A stretch of DNA of 64,000 nt from Firmicutes bacterium AM41-11 (GCA_003480165.1 QUIQ01000002.1:136328-200327), one strand, 5' to 3'; positions 1 through 12,305 are shown, counted from the first letter of the stretch. Program-made: numbers and translations. Notes: a model not told the origin generated them from the letters alone.

Positions 1-2549
1 TGCGTGATGCCAAAGATAATGCGATTGTGGTTTGTAACATGGAAAACGTGGATCCAGTAGGAATCCATACGGGTGATTCCATCGTTATGGCCCCAGCCCA
101 AACAATGACCGACCGTGAAAACCAAATGTTACGTAATACCTCTTTGCGTATTATTCGTGCACTAGGCATTTGTGGTGGATGTAATGTCCAGTTAGCGTTG
201 GATCCAAACAGCTTTAAGTATTATGTCATTGAAGTAAACCCACGTGTTTCACGTAGTAGTGCCCTTGCTTCAAAAGCGACTGGTTATCCAATTGCCAAAA
301 TCAGTGCCAAATTAGCCGTCGGACTAGGCTTGGATGAAATCATTAACCCAATCACAAAGACAAGTTATGCATGTTTTGAACCAGCTTTAGACTACGTGGT
401 TACGAAATTCCCACGTCTTCCATTTGATAAATTCCCAAATGCTGATCGTCAATTGGGAACCCAAATGAAAGCAACCGGAGAAGTTATGGCCATTGGTCGT
501 ACCTTTGAAGAAAGCTTCTTAAAAGCGGTTCGTTCTTTGGAATTGAAAGTCGATCACGTTTGTAAAAAAGAAGTAGAAGGTTTAAGTAAAGCTGAACTAG
601 AAGCCAAAATTCATAATCGTGATGATGAGCGAATCTTTGCGGTTTTGGAATGGATCCGTCAAGGTTATGAGATGGAAACCGTGCATGAAATCACGAAAAT
701 TGATCCATTGTTCTTAGCGCGTTTCCAAAAAATCGTAGATTTAGAACAATTGATGAAAGAGCATGTCGGCGATATCGATACTTTGCGTACTTTGAAACAA
801 AATGGTTTCAGCGATTCTTACATTGCCCGCAACTGGTCGATGCAAGAACAAGACTTATATAATTTACGTAAAGAAAATGGCATTATGCCAGTCTATAAAA
901 TGGTTGATACCTGTGCCGGAGAATTCTCTAGTGAAACACCTTATTTCTATTCAACCTATGAACAAGAAAACGAATCGGTACCAACGGATCAAAAGAAGAT
1001 TGTCGTACTTGGTTCGGGTCCAATTCGAATTGGCCAAGGGGTTGAATTTGATTATGCGACCGTACATTGTGTACAGACCTTACGAGAATCTGGCTATGAA
1101 GCCATTGTCATCAACAATAACCCAGAAACGGTATCAACCGATTTCAGTATCAGTGACAAATTGTATTTTGAACCATTGACAACCGAAGATGTTATGCATG
1201 TCATTGAAGTGGAAAAACCTCTCGGTGTCATTGTCCAATTTGGTGGACAAACAGCCATCAATATTGCGGACAGTCTAGAAAAACATGGCGTCAAGATCTT
1301 AGGAACGACTTTGGAAAATATCAACCGTGCCGAAGACCGTCATGAATTTGAAGAAATGCTGGATAAATTGGATATTCCACAACCTGAAGGAGAAACTGCC
1401 GTTACGGTTGATGAAGCTTTAGTCATTGCCAATAAGATTGGTTATCCAGTATTGGTTCGTCCAAGTTATGTATTAGGTGGACGGGCAATGGAAATCGTAC
1501 ATAACGATGATGAGTTGCGTATCTATATGGCAACAGCGGTTAAAGAAATCAGCCATGATGCGCCAATTCTTGTCGATAAATATGTCTTAGGAAAAGAACT
1601 GGAAATCGATGCGATTGCCGATGGAGAAAACGTATATATTCCAGGTGTTATGGAACATATTGAAAGAGCCGGTATCCATAGTGGAGACTCTATCAGTGTT
1701 TATCCAACCCAAATCGTATCGCAAGAAGCTAAGAATACGATTATTGATTATGCGACTCGCATTGGAAAAGGTTTCCACTTCGTTGGTTTATACAATATTC
1801 AATTTATTGTCGATAAGAGCAATAAAGTATACGTCTTAGAAGTAAATCCACGTTCCAGTCGTACCGTACCTTTCTTATCAAAGATTACTGGTGTACCAAT
1901 GTCACATATCGCAACCAAAGCAGTATTGGGTGAAAGTATTATTGACCAAGGTTATACCCCTGGTTATAAGAAAGAAAAAGAAAACCAGGTCTTTGTCAAA
2001 GCGCCAGTCTTCTCTTTTGCGAAGTTGCGTAGTGTAGATACAGTGCTTGGTCCAGAAATGAAGTCAACCGGGGAAGCTTTAGGTGGCGATGTAAGCTTAG
2101 AAAAAGCTTTATATAAAGCTTTAATTGCCAGTGGAGTACATATTCCAAGTCATGGAAATGTCTTAATGACCATTGCCGATGAAGATAAAGATGTTGCCCT
2201 AACTTTGGCTAAACGTTTCTCGAATATTGGCTATGGACTCTATGCGACCGAAGGAACAGCGAAGTTCTTGCGCAGTCATGGCTTATATGTATTTGATGTT
2301 GCTAAAGTCAGTGAAAACAGTGAGGAAGAAGATGTCTTAGATGTTATCAGCAAGGGACATGTAAACTTTGTCATCAATACGATTTCCAGCCGGGAAAAGA
2401 ATGCCAGCAGCGATGGTTTCTTGATTCGTCGTGTAGCTGCAGAAAATAATATTTCTTGTATGACAAGTTTAGATACTGCTAATGCTCTGATTGGCGTTCT
2501 AGAATCCCGTTCTTTCTCGACCATTAGTATGAATGAATTGGAGAAGTAA
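1..2549 (+). CDS. carB: Carbamoyl-phosphate synthase large subunit, 5' end cut off by the window
   Basis: Makes carbamoyl phosphate from bicarbonate, ATP and ammonia supplied by the small subunit, for pyrimidine and arginine synthesis. The frame is open from base 3, so the start lies upstream; about 848 codons are visible of a family length near 1070. The visible part holds the end of the first ATP-grasp domain ([20 protein letters not shown]), the start of the second half ([19 protein letters not shown], near base 1005), the second ATP-grasp domain ([12 protein letters not shown]) and a C-terminal MGS-like regulatory domain. One base separates it from pyrK, and together with the following genes it forms a pyrimidine operon. 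The identification is secure. Confidence 0.97.
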   Translation, partial: RDAKDNAIVVCNMENVDPVGIHTGDSIVMAPAQTMTDRENQMLRNTSLRIIRALGICGGCNVQLALDPNSFKYYVIEVNPRVSRSSALASKATGYPIAKISAKLAVGLGLDEIINPITKTSYACFEPALDYVVTKFPRLPFDKFPNADRQLGTQMKATGEVMAIGRTFEESFLKAVRSLELKVDHVCKKEVEGLSKAELEAKIHNRDDERIFAVLEWIRQGYEMETVHEITKIDPLFLARFQKIVDLEQLMKEHVGDIDTLRTLKQNGFSDSYIARNWSMQEQDLYNLRKENGIMPVYKMVDTCAGEFSSETPYFYSTYEQENESVPTDQKKIVVLGSGPIRIGQGVEFDYATVHCVQTLRESGYEAIVINNNPETVSTDFSISDKLYFEPLTTEDVMHVIEVEKPLGVIVQFGGQTAINIADSLEKHGVKILGTTLENINRAEDRHEFEEMLDKLDIPQPEGETAVTVDEALVIANKIGYPVLVRPSYVLGGRAMEIVHNDDELRIYMATAVKEISHDAPILVDKYVLGKELEIDAIADGENVYIPGVMEHIERAGIHSGDSISVYPTQIVSQEAKNTIIDYATRIGKGFHFVGLYNIQFIVDKSNKVYVLEVNPRSSRTVPFLSKITGVPMSHIATKAVLGESIIDQGYTPGYKKEKENQVFVKAPVFSFAKLRSVDTVLGPEMKSTGEALGGDVSLEKALYKALIASGVHIPSHGNVLMTIADEDKDVALTLAKRFSNIGYGLYATEGTAKFLRSHGLYVFDVAKVSENSEEEDVLDVISKGHVNFVINTISSREKNASSDGFLIRRVAAENNISCMTSLDTANALIGVLESRSFSTISMNELEK

Positions 2550-2550
2550 T

Positions 2551-4878
<2,328 letters not shown>

Positions 4879-4887
4879 GAGAGACCA

Positions 4888-5547
4888 ATGGAAGCATATA
4901 AACAAGAATTTATTGATTTCATGTTGGAATCAAAGGTATTAAAATTTGGGGATTTTACATTAAAATCAGGTCGTAAAAGTCCTTTCTTTATGAATGCGGG
5001 TGGTTATGTAACCGGCCAACAATTGATGAAACTGGGCGAATATTATGCCAAGGCCATCGTAGATACCTATGGTACGGATTTTGATGTTTTATTTGGACCT
5101 GCTTATAAAGGAATTCCTTTAGCTGTTGTAACAGCGATTGCGATGCATACTCTTTATGGCAAAGAAGTTCGCTATTGCTCTGATCGTAAAGAAGCCAAAG
5201 ATCATGGAGCAGACAAGGGTGGTTTTCTAGGTTCCAAGTTACAAGATGGTGATCGTGTCATCATGATTGAAGATGTGACGACCTCAGGTAAATCTATGGA
5301 AGAAACTGTACCGAAGGTACGAAGTGCGGCCAATGTAGAAATTGTTGGTTTGATGGTTAGCTTAAATCGTAATGAAAAGGGAAAAGGAAATAACACTGCT
5401 TTAAAAGAAGTTAGTGAATTATATGGTTTCCCAACGGCAGCAATCGTATCGATGCCAGAAGTTATTGCGTATTTAGGTGATCAATTAGACCCTGAATTAA
5501 AAGCGCGCATTGATGCCTATTACCAAGAATATGGTGCTACCGAATAG
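4888..5547 (+). CDS. pyrE: Orotate phosphoribosyltransferase
   Basis: Joins orotate and PRPP to give OMP. The 219 residues contain the type I phosphoribosyltransferase PRPP loop VIMIEDVTTSGKS (about residues 117-129) and an upstream FGPAYKGIPLA loop. GGAGAG precedes the ATG. It is the last pyrimidine gene, since a strong Rho-independent terminator starts 27 bases after the stop. The gene order carB-pyrK-pyrD-pyrF-pyrE is typical of Bacillota. Confidence 0.97.
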   Translation: MEAYKQEFIDFMLESKVLKFGDFTLKSGRKSPFFMNAGGYVTGQQLMKLGEYYAKAIVDTYGTDFDVLFGPAYKGIPLAVVTAIAMHTLYGKEVRYCSDRKEAKDHGADKGGFLGSKLQDGDRVIMIEDVTTSGKSMEETVPKVRSAANVEIVGLMVSLNRNEKGKGNNTALKEVSELYGFPTAAIVSMPEVIAYLGDQLDPELKARIDAYYQEYGATE

Positions 5548-5573
5548 CTTTTGTGCTAAAATTGAATTAACGT

Positions 5574-5619
5574 AAGTGTTCTTTGAATTGGTGTATTCTT
5601 TTTCGAAGAACACTTTTTT
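5574..5619 (+). terminator. Rho-independent terminator of the pyr operon
   Basis: AAGTGTTCTT (5574-5583) pairs perfectly with AAGAACACTT (5606-5615). The stem extends four more pairs inward with one G-U and is followed by a T run. It separates pyrE from the kinase-like gene. Confidence 0.85.
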
Positions 5620-5642
5620 GTCTATTCTTAGGAGGTAGTTTT

Positions 5643-6233
5643 ATGAAATATCCAGTAATTACAATTACCCGAGAATTTGGGTCTGGAGGACGTACCATTG
5701 CGCGTCAATTAGCGGAAAAATTAGGCTATGACTATTACGATTATAATTTGGTACAAAAAATTGCGAAAGAAAGCGGCTTGGCAGAATCGTATATTGAAGA
5801 ACATGGCGAAGATGCCAATTCCGAAAGCTCTTTATCTTTTGCCTGGAACAATTGGGGCGGCTCAATGTCCGATCAGTTGTATGTCGTACAAAGAAATACG
5901 ATTATGGATTTAGCCGAAAAAGGTAAATGTGTGATTGTCGGGCGTTGCAGCGATTATATTTTACGTGATCGAGAAGATACTTTTCATGTCTTCATCCATG
6001 CGGATCCAAAATTCCGTCAGAATCGGATTGTGAATGTATATGGAGAAACCGATGAATCCATTGAAAAGCGCGTGGCGAAAAAAGATAAACGTCGGATTGC
6101 GTACTATAAGTACTATACGGATCGCAAATGGGGTCAGGCAAATAACTATCATATTTGTTTAAATAGTGGCTTGTTGGGCATTGATGAATGTGTGCGTGTA
6201 ATCAGTGAATTTGTCAGTGACAACGCCAAGTAA
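5643..6233 (+). CDS. Cytidylate-kinase-like protein (AAK6 family)
   Basis: A 196-residue P-loop protein of the cytidylate-kinase-like family. The N-terminal ITITREFGSGGRTIARQL is the family's modified nucleotide-binding loop, and CVIVGRCSDYIL in the middle is a second conserved block. The cellular substrate of these stand-alone proteins is not established, and true Cmk enzymes are longer and differ in motif. The start at 5643 follows TAGGAGG at ideal spacing; an earlier start at 5583 would lie in the preceding terminator. It probably forms a single-gene unit between that terminator and the riboswitch downstream. Confidence 0.85.
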   Translation: MKYPVITITREFGSGGRTIARQLAEKLGYDYYDYNLVQKIAKESGLAESYIEEHGEDANSESSLSFAWNNWGGSMSDQLYVVQRNTIMDLAEKGKCVIVGRCSDYILRDREDTFHVFIHADPKFRQNRIVNVYGETDESIEKRVAKKDKRRIAYYKYYTDRKWGQANNYHICLNSGLLGIDECVRVISEFVSDNAK

Positions 6234-6254
6234 ATTTGTTAAGATAGGAAACAT

Positions 6255-6367
6255 AAAAAGGGAGTAGCTAGCACAAGTGTGTTTGCAGATCCGTCAATCA
6301 CGATTCTTTGAATCCGGACTGTATGTAGATAGCGAGACTTTGGTTGAGAAGGCCAGAGTCTTTTTTT
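6255..6367 (+). promoter_or_regulatory. yybP-ykoY (manganese) riboswitch with terminator
   Basis: GGGAGTAGC at 6260-6268 and the later GCGAGACTTTGG at 6332-6343 are the conserved blocks of the yybP-ykoY element. The second block forms the 3' half of the switch and pairs with CCAGAGTC (6353-6360), which is followed by seven T: an intrinsic terminator. The class binds Mn2+ and is known upstream of cation transporters and exchangers, matching the gene 17 bases downstream. Seen: motifs and terminator. Known: ligand of the class. Inferred: Mn2+ turns the gene on by antitermination. Confidence 0.85.
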
Positions 6368-6384
6368 CTGGCAGGGAGGACAGT

Positions 6385-7311
6385 ATGAATATTCTTATTT
6401 CTTTGGGCCTAGTTGTATTAGGTTTTGCGTTATTGGTCAAAGGAGCAGATTTTTTTGTCGATGGAGCTAGTGGTATTGCCAGTCGTTTTGGCATTCCTCA
6501 ACTTGTCATCGGCTTAACGATTGTTGCGATGGGAACGTCTTTACCCGAAGCAGCGGTCAGTATTACAGCTGCCTTTAAAGGCAGTGCCGGAATTACCATT
6601 GGAAATATTGTTGGCAGCAATATCTTAAATGTTTCGATTATCTTAGGTCTTGCCAGTGTGATTATTCCGATTGCCGTCCAAAAGAGTACTGTGAAATATG
6701 AGATGCCTTTTATGATGGCCGTAACTTTACTTTTGGTGCTTTTAGGGATGGATGGAAAGATTTCCCGTTTGGATGGGGCCATTCTAGGGGCTTGTTTCTT
6801 ACTGTATTTGTATTATATCTATCGCATGACTAAAAATGGTAAAGAAGAACAGGCTGCGGATGCGATGCCTTTGGCTAAAAGTATTTTATTTGTCTTATTG
6901 GGAGCGGTTGGTGTTGTCTTAGGTAGTGACTTTGCGGTTGATGGTGCCAGTGAATTAGCGCGTATCTTTGGAATGAGTGAGCGTTTTATCGGTTTGACAA
7001 TTGTAGCTTTAGGAACCTCTTTACCCGAACTTGTGACTAGTGTTTCAGCTGCTCGCAAAGGCAATGCGGATATCGCAATCGGGAATATTGTGGGATCCAA
7101 CCTCTTTAATATCTTGTTTGTGGTGGGAACGAGTTCTTTGATTATTCCGGTGCCTTTCAATCCACGTTTTATTGTGGATGGTTTAATGGCTTTGGTAGTT
7201 GGTCTTGTCTTATGGCTCTGTGTAAGAAAAAACTATCAATTAACTCGGAAACATGGAATAATCCTGTTAATTCTTTATGTCTTTTATTTCCTTTATTTAT
7301 GTACCTTTTAA
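6385..7311 (+). CDS. Sodium/calcium exchanger-family (CaCA) cation transporter
   Basis: A 308-residue membrane protein of the YrbG type in the CaCA superfamily. The two alpha repeats are plain: GTSLPEAAVS with GNIVGSNILN in the first half and GTSLPELVTS with GNIVGSNLFN in the second, the acidic residues that coordinate the cation. About ten hydrophobic segments are visible. I chose the ATG at 6385 behind GGGAGGAC; the longer open frame from 6277 runs through the riboswitch and is not coding. The manganese riboswitch upstream suggests that Mn2+ export, rather than calcium exchange alone, may be the job here (inference). Confidence 0.9.
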   Translation: MNILISLGLVVLGFALLVKGADFFVDGASGIASRFGIPQLVIGLTIVAMGTSLPEAAVSITAAFKGSAGITIGNIVGSNILNVSIILGLASVIIPIAVQKSTVKYEMPFMMAVTLLLVLLGMDGKISRLDGAILGACFLLYLYYIYRMTKNGKEEQAADAMPLAKSILFVLLGAVGVVLGSDFAVDGASELARIFGMSERFIGLTIVALGTSLPELVTSVSAARKGNADIAIGNIVGSNLFNILFVVGTSSLIIPVPFNPRFIVDGLMALVVGLVLWLCVRKNYQLTRKHGIILLILYVFYFLYLCTF

Positions 7312-7339
7312 TGCAGCCAGTTGGTTGCATTTTCTTTTG
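7310..7339 (+). terminator. Terminator after the exchanger gene
   Basis: AATGCAGCC (7310-7318) pairs with GGTTGCATT (7323-7331) over a four-base loop, with one G-U pair, followed by TTTCTTTT. The stem begins inside the stop codon. Confidence 0.75.
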
Positions 7340-7368
7340 CGTGCTATAATAAACCGGTGAGGTAGCGT

Positions 7369-8706
7369 ATGGAACAAGTCTCTTTGTTTACAAGTGAAGA
7401 AGATACCCGTCCCTTAGCTGATCGGATGCGTCCGGAAACCTTGGAAGAGTATGTAGGACAGACCCATTTAGTGAGTCCGGGAAAAATTTTGTGGCGCATG
7501 ATTGAACAAGACAAAGTTTCTTCGATGATCTTCTGGGGACCGCCTGGGGTTGGCAAGACGACTCTGGCGCGTATTATTGCGGCACAGACCAAGTCACATT
7601 TTGTGAATTTTTCAGCGGTCACTTCGGGCATCAAAGAAATTAAAGCGGTGATGAAAGATGCCCAGATGCGTAAGAGTATGGGTCAGGAAACGATTCTTTT
7701 TGTCGATGAAATTCATCGTTTTAATAAAGCCCAACAAGATGCGTTTTTACCCTATGTCGAAAAGGGCAGCATTATTCTGATTGGGGCAACAACGGAAAAT
7801 CCGAGTTTTGAGTTAAACAATGCCTTGTTGTCAAGGTGTCGGGTCTTTGTGCTCCATAGTCTCCAACAAGCGGATCTAGAAGAATTGTTGCAGCGAACTC
7901 TGGTATCACCGAAAGGGTTGGGAATGTATCATATTGATATTTCCGAGAAAGACCTATCTTCTATTGCGGCTTTTGCGGGTGGAGATGCCCGTTTTGCACT
8001 AAATACTTTAGAAATGGTGGTATTTAACAGCCCGAACGATGAAGCAGGGATTCATGTGTCCCAGGAAATCTTAAAACAGTGTCTACAAAGGCGCAGCTTA
8101 TTGTATGACCGGCAGGGCGAAGAACATTACAATATTATTTCTGCTTTACATAAGAGTATGCGAAATAGTGATGTGCAAGCTAGTATTTACTGGCTGGCCC
8201 GAATGTTAGAAGCTGGGGAAGATCCTTTGTATGTGGCAAGGCGAATTGTGCGTTTTGCCAGTGAAGATATTGGGATGGCCGATAGTCGTGCAATGGAAAT
8301 CTGTGTAGCTGCGTACCAGGCTTGTCATTATTTAGGCATGCCGGAATGTAATGTGCATTTAACCCATGCGGTTGTCTATTGTGCTTTGGCACCAAAATCC
8401 AATGCCTTGGAAAAAGCGTATTTTGCGGCGCGGGATGATGCCAAACGAACCTTAGATGAACCGGTACCTCTACAGATTCGTAATGCCCCGACGAAATTGA
8501 TGAAAGATCTGGGGTATGGTGCGGCTTATGAATACAGTCATGATTATAAATATCATATGACCGATATGGTTTGTCTGCCGGATGCCTTAAAGGATGCGGT
8601 GTATTACACCCCGACCAATCAAGGTTCCGAAGGCAAGGTTGGCAAACGGATGAAAGATATCGCAACTATCAAAGCGATAGTTGCTCAGGAAAGAAAGAAG
8701 AAGTGA
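7369..8706 (+). CDS. rarA: Replication-associated recombination protein A
   Basis: AAA+ ATPase of the RarA/MgsA/WRNIP1 family, which acts at stalled replication forks with single-strand binding protein. The 445 residues show Walker A GPPGVGKTT, Walker B LFVDEIHRF, sensor GATTENPSFELN and the family's C-terminal helical tetramer domain (APKSNALEKAY). The ATG at 7369 follows GAGG. TsaE begins 5 bases after the stop, so rarA probably leads the transcript that runs through guaA or near it. Confidence 0.95.
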   Translation: MEQVSLFTSEEDTRPLADRMRPETLEEYVGQTHLVSPGKILWRMIEQDKVSSMIFWGPPGVGKTTLARIIAAQTKSHFVNFSAVTSGIKEIKAVMKDAQMRKSMGQETILFVDEIHRFNKAQQDAFLPYVEKGSIILIGATTENPSFELNNALLSRCRVFVLHSLQQADLEELLQRTLVSPKGLGMYHIDISEKDLSSIAAFAGGDARFALNTLEMVVFNSPNDEAGIHVSQEILKQCLQRRSLLYDRQGEEHYNIISALHKSMRNSDVQASIYWLARMLEAGEDPLYVARRIVRFASEDIGMADSRAMEICVAAYQACHYLGMPECNVHLTHAVVYCALAPKSNALEKAYFAARDDAKRTLDEPVPLQIRNAPTKLMKDLGYGAAYEYSHDYKYHMTDMVCLPDALKDAVYYTPTNQGSEGKVGKRMKDIATIKAIVAQERKKK

Positions 8707-8710
8707 ATTT

Positions 8711-9163
8711 ATGAAGAAAGCTATTCATTCATTAGAGGAAACGAAAGAATTTGCCCAGGATGTTGCGAAAGCTTGTAAGTCTTTGCAGTTGGTGATTACG
8801 CTAGATGGCGATTTAGGTGCGGGCAAGACAACTTGGACCCAGTTCTTTGCCAAAGAACTAGGTGTCAAAGAAGTGGTGAATTCACCTACTTTTACGATTA
8901 TGAAATCATATACCCAGGGCAATGGAGAACCGCTTTATCATATTGATGCCTATCGTTTGGAAGGCATCCATCAAGATTTAGGTTTTGAAGATTGTTTTGA
9001 TGAGGGAATCTGTGTTGTCGAATGGGCAGATTTTATAAAAGATCAATTACCAGAAGATATTTTATCGATTTCCATCGCAGAAGGAATGGATGAAAATCGT
9101 ACGGTAACAATAGAAGCAAGTGGACCAAAGAGTCAATCGGTTATGGAGGCATTAGATGATTAG
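8711..9163 (+). CDS. tsaE: tRNA threonylcarbamoyladenosine biosynthesis ATPase
   Basis: Small ATPase that works with TsaB and TsaD to put the t6A modification on A37 of ANN-decoding tRNAs. P-loop GDLGAGKTT (about residues 33-41), NSPTFTI and YHIDAYRL are family signatures; 150 residues is normal. I start at the ATG 8711; a TTG at 8681 would overlap rarA by 26 bases. It overlaps tsaB by 8 bases, placing the t6A genes in one transcript. Confidence 0.95.
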   Translation: MKKAIHSLEETKEFAQDVAKACKSLQLVITLDGDLGAGKTTWTQFFAKELGVKEVVNSPTFTIMKSYTQGNGEPLYHIDAYRLEGIHQDLGFEDCFDEGICVVEWADFIKDQLPEDILSISIAEGMDENRTVTIEASGPKSQSVMEALDD

Positions 9164-9749
9164 TTTATGTATGGATACAGCGTATAAACAATTGGTATTG
9201 GGAATTTACCAAGATGGAACGCTCTTAGATGGAATTGCGAAAACCGCATTTAAACGCCAAAGTGAAACCATTTTTGTGGAATTAAATGCGTTATTAAAAC
9301 GTGTAAATCTGACGTATAAAGATATTGATCGCGTCATTATTACAGAGGGACCTGGTTCTTATACGGGAATTCGGATTGCGATGACGATTGCGAAAGTCTT
9401 GTGTACACAGATGCATAAGGAATTGTATTGTATTTCAACGATGCAGTTGTATGCGGGCATGGATGCCAGTGCGAATGTCATCTTAGATGCACGCGGACAA
9501 AGAGCGTATGTAGCACACTTGGAAAATGGGGAAATCGTTGGACAGACTACGATTTTAAGTTTAGAAGATACCAAGGCTTTCTTAGAAGCGCATCCCGGTT
9601 CTTTATATGGGGATGGCCAATTGTTGGGATTGGAGAGTAAAGAACCAAGTTATTTAGAAAACTTTATTCAAGTACCGGCACGTAAGATTGAAAATATTCA
9701 TGCCTTAGTTCCGGATTATTTAAAAGAAAGCAGTGCATATAAGAAATGA
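9156..9749 (+). CDS. tsaB: t6A synthesis scaffold protein (YeaZ family)
   Basis: Catalytically inactive ASKHA-fold partner that dimerises with TsaD and recruits TsaE. The 197 residues begin with the LCMDTAYK phosphate loop and contain EGPGSYTGIRIA, the TsaB signature. Overlaps tsaE upstream and rimI downstream (ATGA overlap), so translation is coupled. Slightly short of the usual 220-240 residues, mostly at the C-terminus. Confidence 0.94.
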   Translation: MISLCMDTAYKQLVLGIYQDGTLLDGIAKTAFKRQSETIFVELNALLKRVNLTYKDIDRVIITEGPGSYTGIRIAMTIAKVLCTQMHKELYCISTMQLYAGMDASANVILDARGQRAYVAHLENGEIVGQTTILSLEDTKAFLEAHPGSLYGDGQLLGLESKEPSYLENFIQVPARKIENIHALVPDYLKESSAYKK

Positions 9750-10162
9750 TTCGCCCCATCAAAAGACAAGACTGTCAAGCTATTGCCCAAATGGAAGCAA
9801 GTTGTTTTAACGATGCATGGGATGAAAATGCCTATGCCAAGGAATGGGAAAAAACCTATGCGAAAGGTTGGATGATTGATGGGATTGGATATATCTGGAC
9901 TTGGTTCTTGTATGAAAATGCGGAAATTGTACGTGTTGGCGTTCTGCCAGAGGCAAGAAATCAAGGCTATGCGAAAAAACTGGTGGCGTATGCGATGCAA
10001 GCGGCTAAACAAGCTGATTGCACGCAGATGATATTAGAAGTACGCGTCAGCAATGCACCAGCCATTGCGGCATATCAAGAATGTGGATTAGAGATATCAC
10101 ATTGTTCCAAGCAGCACTATGCCGATGGACAAGATGCATATGTGATGATTGGAAAATTATAG
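9746..10162 (+). CDS. rimI: Ribosomal protein S18 alanine N-acetyltransferase
   Basis: GNAT acetyltransferase that modifies the N-terminal alanine of ribosomal protein S18. The 138 residues include the acetyl-CoA loop VLPEARNQGYAKKLVAYAM (about residues 72-90) and ending strands EVRVSNAPAIAAYQECG. The tsaB-rimI-tsaD neighbourhood is a classic conserved cluster and is the main reason for choosing RimI over other GNAT enzymes. The ATG overlaps the tsaB stop. Confidence 0.9.
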   Translation: MIRPIKRQDCQAIAQMEASCFNDAWDENAYAKEWEKTYAKGWMIDGIGYIWTWFLYENAEIVRVGVLPEARNQGYAKKLVAYAMQAAKQADCTQMILEVRVSNAPAIAAYQECGLEISHCSKQHYADGQDAYVMIGKL

Positions 10163-10171
10163 GAGGGACAT

Positions 10172-11173
10172 ATGATTGTATTAGGAATCGAATCAAGTTG
10201 TGATGAAACAGCTGTTGCGATTGTCAAAGATCGTAAAGAAGTTTTATCAAGTGTTGTGGCATCACAAATTGATGTACATAAAGAATTTGGTGGGGTTGTA
10301 CCAGAAGTAGCCAGTCGAATTCATGTCGAAAATATCTCATTTTTAATTGAGGATGCTTTAAAAAAAGCCAATTGTACGATGGATGACATTGATGCGGTTG
10401 CGGTAACCAAAGGACCTGGCTTGATTGGTTGTTTACATGTGGGGGTACAAGCGGCCAAAACCTTGGCGTTTGCCTTTAACAAACCATTGGTGCCAGTTCA
10501 TCATATTGCCGGACACATCTATGCCAATGAATTGGTTGTTGATATGAAGTATCCGGTTTTAGCTTTGGTTGTTTCTGGGGGACATAGCCAATTGATTTAT
10601 ATGAAAGATGAAACCAGTTTTGAAGTCTTGGGTACGACCCAGGATGATGCGATTGGTGAAGCTTTTGATAAGGTAGCGCGCGTCATGGATCTTGGTTATC
10701 CAGGTGGACCAAAAATTGATAAGTTAGCTAAAGAAGGACAGAATGTATATGCCTTACCAAAACCAAAAACCCAAGGCAAATACGACTTTAGTTTCTCTGG
10801 TTTAAAGAGTGGCGTTTTACAGTTTACCAAACGTATGGAACGCCAGGGAAAGACCTATAATGATGCCGATTTAGCTTGCTCTTTCCAGGAATGTGCCTTA
10901 AATGAGATCTTTGATAAGATTCGTTTGGTCTTAGATGATTATCCGGATATTCAACATTTTGTCGTTGGTGGTGGTGTTTCTGCCAATTCACGTTTGCGTG
11001 AAAAGGTACAAGAGTTGGCCAAAGAATATCCGAATGTGACTTTTACGGTTCCACCAATGTCTTGTTGCACCGATAACGCAACGATGATTGCCTTAGCTGG
11101 TACGATTGCCTATGAACATGGTCGAGTTGGCGATGATTCTCTAACGGCTGATTCTAACTGGGAGATTCAATAA
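10172..11173 (+). CDS. tsaD: tRNA N6-adenosine threonylcarbamoyltransferase
   Basis: Transfers the threonylcarbamoyl group to A37 of tRNA in complex with TsaB and TsaE. The metal ligands are in HIAGH (His111 and His115), and VLGIESSCDETAVA, GGVVPEVASR and VVSGGHSQL are family motifs; 333 residues is normal. AGGAGG lies 7 bases before the ATG. Its stop overlaps the next start by one base. Confidence 0.97.
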   Translation: MIVLGIESSCDETAVAIVKDRKEVLSSVVASQIDVHKEFGGVVPEVASRIHVENISFLIEDALKKANCTMDDIDAVAVTKGPGLIGCLHVGVQAAKTLAFAFNKPLVPVHHIAGHIYANELVVDMKYPVLALVVSGGHSQLIYMKDETSFEVLGTTQDDAIGEAFDKVARVMDLGYPGGPKIDKLAKEGQNVYALPKPKTQGKYDFSFSGLKSGVLQFTKRMERQGKTYNDADLACSFQECALNEIFDKIRLVLDDYPDIQHFVVGGGVSANSRLREKVQELAKEYPNVTFTVPPMSCCTDNATMIALAGTIAYEHGRVGDDSLTADSNWEIQ

Positions 11174-11643
11174 TGCGACAAGCAGCAGGGGTAAAGCTTT
11201 TTGATGCAACCGTATTGGGGGATGTGATTCTCCATGAGAATGTGAATGTTTGGTATGGTTCTGTGATTCGTGGGGATTCGGATACCATTGAGATTGGTAA
11301 AGATTCCAATGTTCAAGATGGTACGATCATTCATACCGATCATGGGCATCCGGTACATATTGGTCAAAGGGTAACGATTGGTCATCGGGCGATCGTACAT
11401 GGCTGCACGGTTGAAGATGAGGTTATGATTGGCATGGGTGCGATTGTGATGAATGGGGCCAAGATTGGTAAACATTCCATCATTGGTGCAGGCGCTTTAG
11501 TTCCGGAAGGAAAAGAGATTCCCGCAGGTAGTATTGTGGTTGGTTGTCCAGGTAAGATTATTCATCAGACAAGCGAAGAACAAGTACAGGAAATTATTGA
11601 AAATGCCAAACATTATGTGGAATTGGCAAGGGGAAATGTATGA
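11173..11643 (+). CDS. Gamma-carbonic-anhydrase-family hexapeptide protein
   Basis: A 156-residue left-handed beta-helix protein built of hexapeptide repeats (VNVWYGSVIRGD, IEIGKDSNVQDGTIIH and following turns). Histidines in HTDHG, IGHRAIVHG match the metal-ligand pattern of the gamma-class carbonic anhydrase/YrdA/PaaY group. Whether it hydrates CO2 or is only a relative cannot be told from sequence. Coupled to tsaD by a one-base overlap and to the HAD gene by 4 bases. Confidence 0.85.
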   Translation: MRQAAGVKLFDATVLGDVILHENVNVWYGSVIRGDSDTIEIGKDSNVQDGTIIHTDHGHPVHIGQRVTIGHRAIVHGCTVEDEVMIGMGAIVMNGAKIGKHSIIGAGALVPEGKEIPAGSIVVGCPGKIIHQTSEEQVQEIIENAKHYVELARGNV

Positions 11644-12305
11644 TTGAAGCAGTAATTTTTGATATGGATGGTTTAATGTATAATACCGAAAAGATCTTTA
11701 AACCGGTTTTTCAAAAAGTTGCCAAAGGATACGGTATTGATGTACCAGATTATGTTTGTCAACGGATGATTGGCTGCGATTCTCGGATCGTTGAACAATT
11801 TGAAGATCGTTTTCCGGGAATTGGAAAGGCAATGGCTCAGTTTCAAAAAGAGCGTTTGGATTTGTTTCTAGCTATGTATCCGGAAAAAGGGGCACTGGAT
11901 ATGCCAGGTTTACGGGAATTGATGGATTACTTAAATCAAGTAAAGATGCCGTATGCGATTGCTTCCAGCTCCATGGTCGAAGATATCAAGCGCTTAAATG
12001 CGCATTCGCTGGCGCATATTTATCCGCAGGAAATTGTTTCCAGCAAGGAGAATGGGATTCCTTCAAAACCAGATCCAACCATTTTTAAAGTCGCTGCAAA
12101 ACGTTTAGGGAAAAAGCCAGAGCAGTGTCTAGTCTTAGAAGATTCTAAGTATGGTATTATGGCCGGTCGCAGAGCGGGAGCAAAAACGGTTTTTATTCCT
12201 GATGTCGTACAACAGGATCGGGAATTGTATCCGTATATTCAAAATAAAGTGGATAGTTTATTGGATGTGATTCCTTTGTTGAAAAATCCAAAAAGCATTC
12301 TGTAG
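11640..12305 (+). CDS. HAD-superfamily hydrolase, beta-phosphoglucomutase-like
   Basis: A 221-residue HAD phosphatase or mutase with a cap domain. Motif I is FDMDGLMYNTE, motif II SSS, motif III lysine in SKPDP and motif IV LVLEDSKYG. The substrate cannot be assigned. The start overlaps the preceding gene by four bases, so it belongs to the tsa transcript; guaA follows after 39 bases with its own AGGAGG. Confidence 0.88.
   Translation: MIEAVIFDMDGLMYNTEKIFKPVFQKVAKGYGIDVPDYVCQRMIGCDSRIVEQFEDRFPGIGKAMAQFQKERLDLFLAMYPEKGALDMPGLRELMDYLNQVKMPYAIASSSMVEDIKRLNAHSLAHIYPQEIVSSKENGIPSKPDPTIFKVAAKRLGKKPEQCLVLEDSKYGIMAGRRAGAKTVFIPDVVQQDRELYPYIQNKVDSLLDVIPLLKNPKSIL

Noticed and set aside
8180..8665. 161-codon frame on - opposite rarA
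   Set aside because: Shadow of a strongly conserved coding region; composition is His/Pro/Cys-rich and no ribosome site precedes it.
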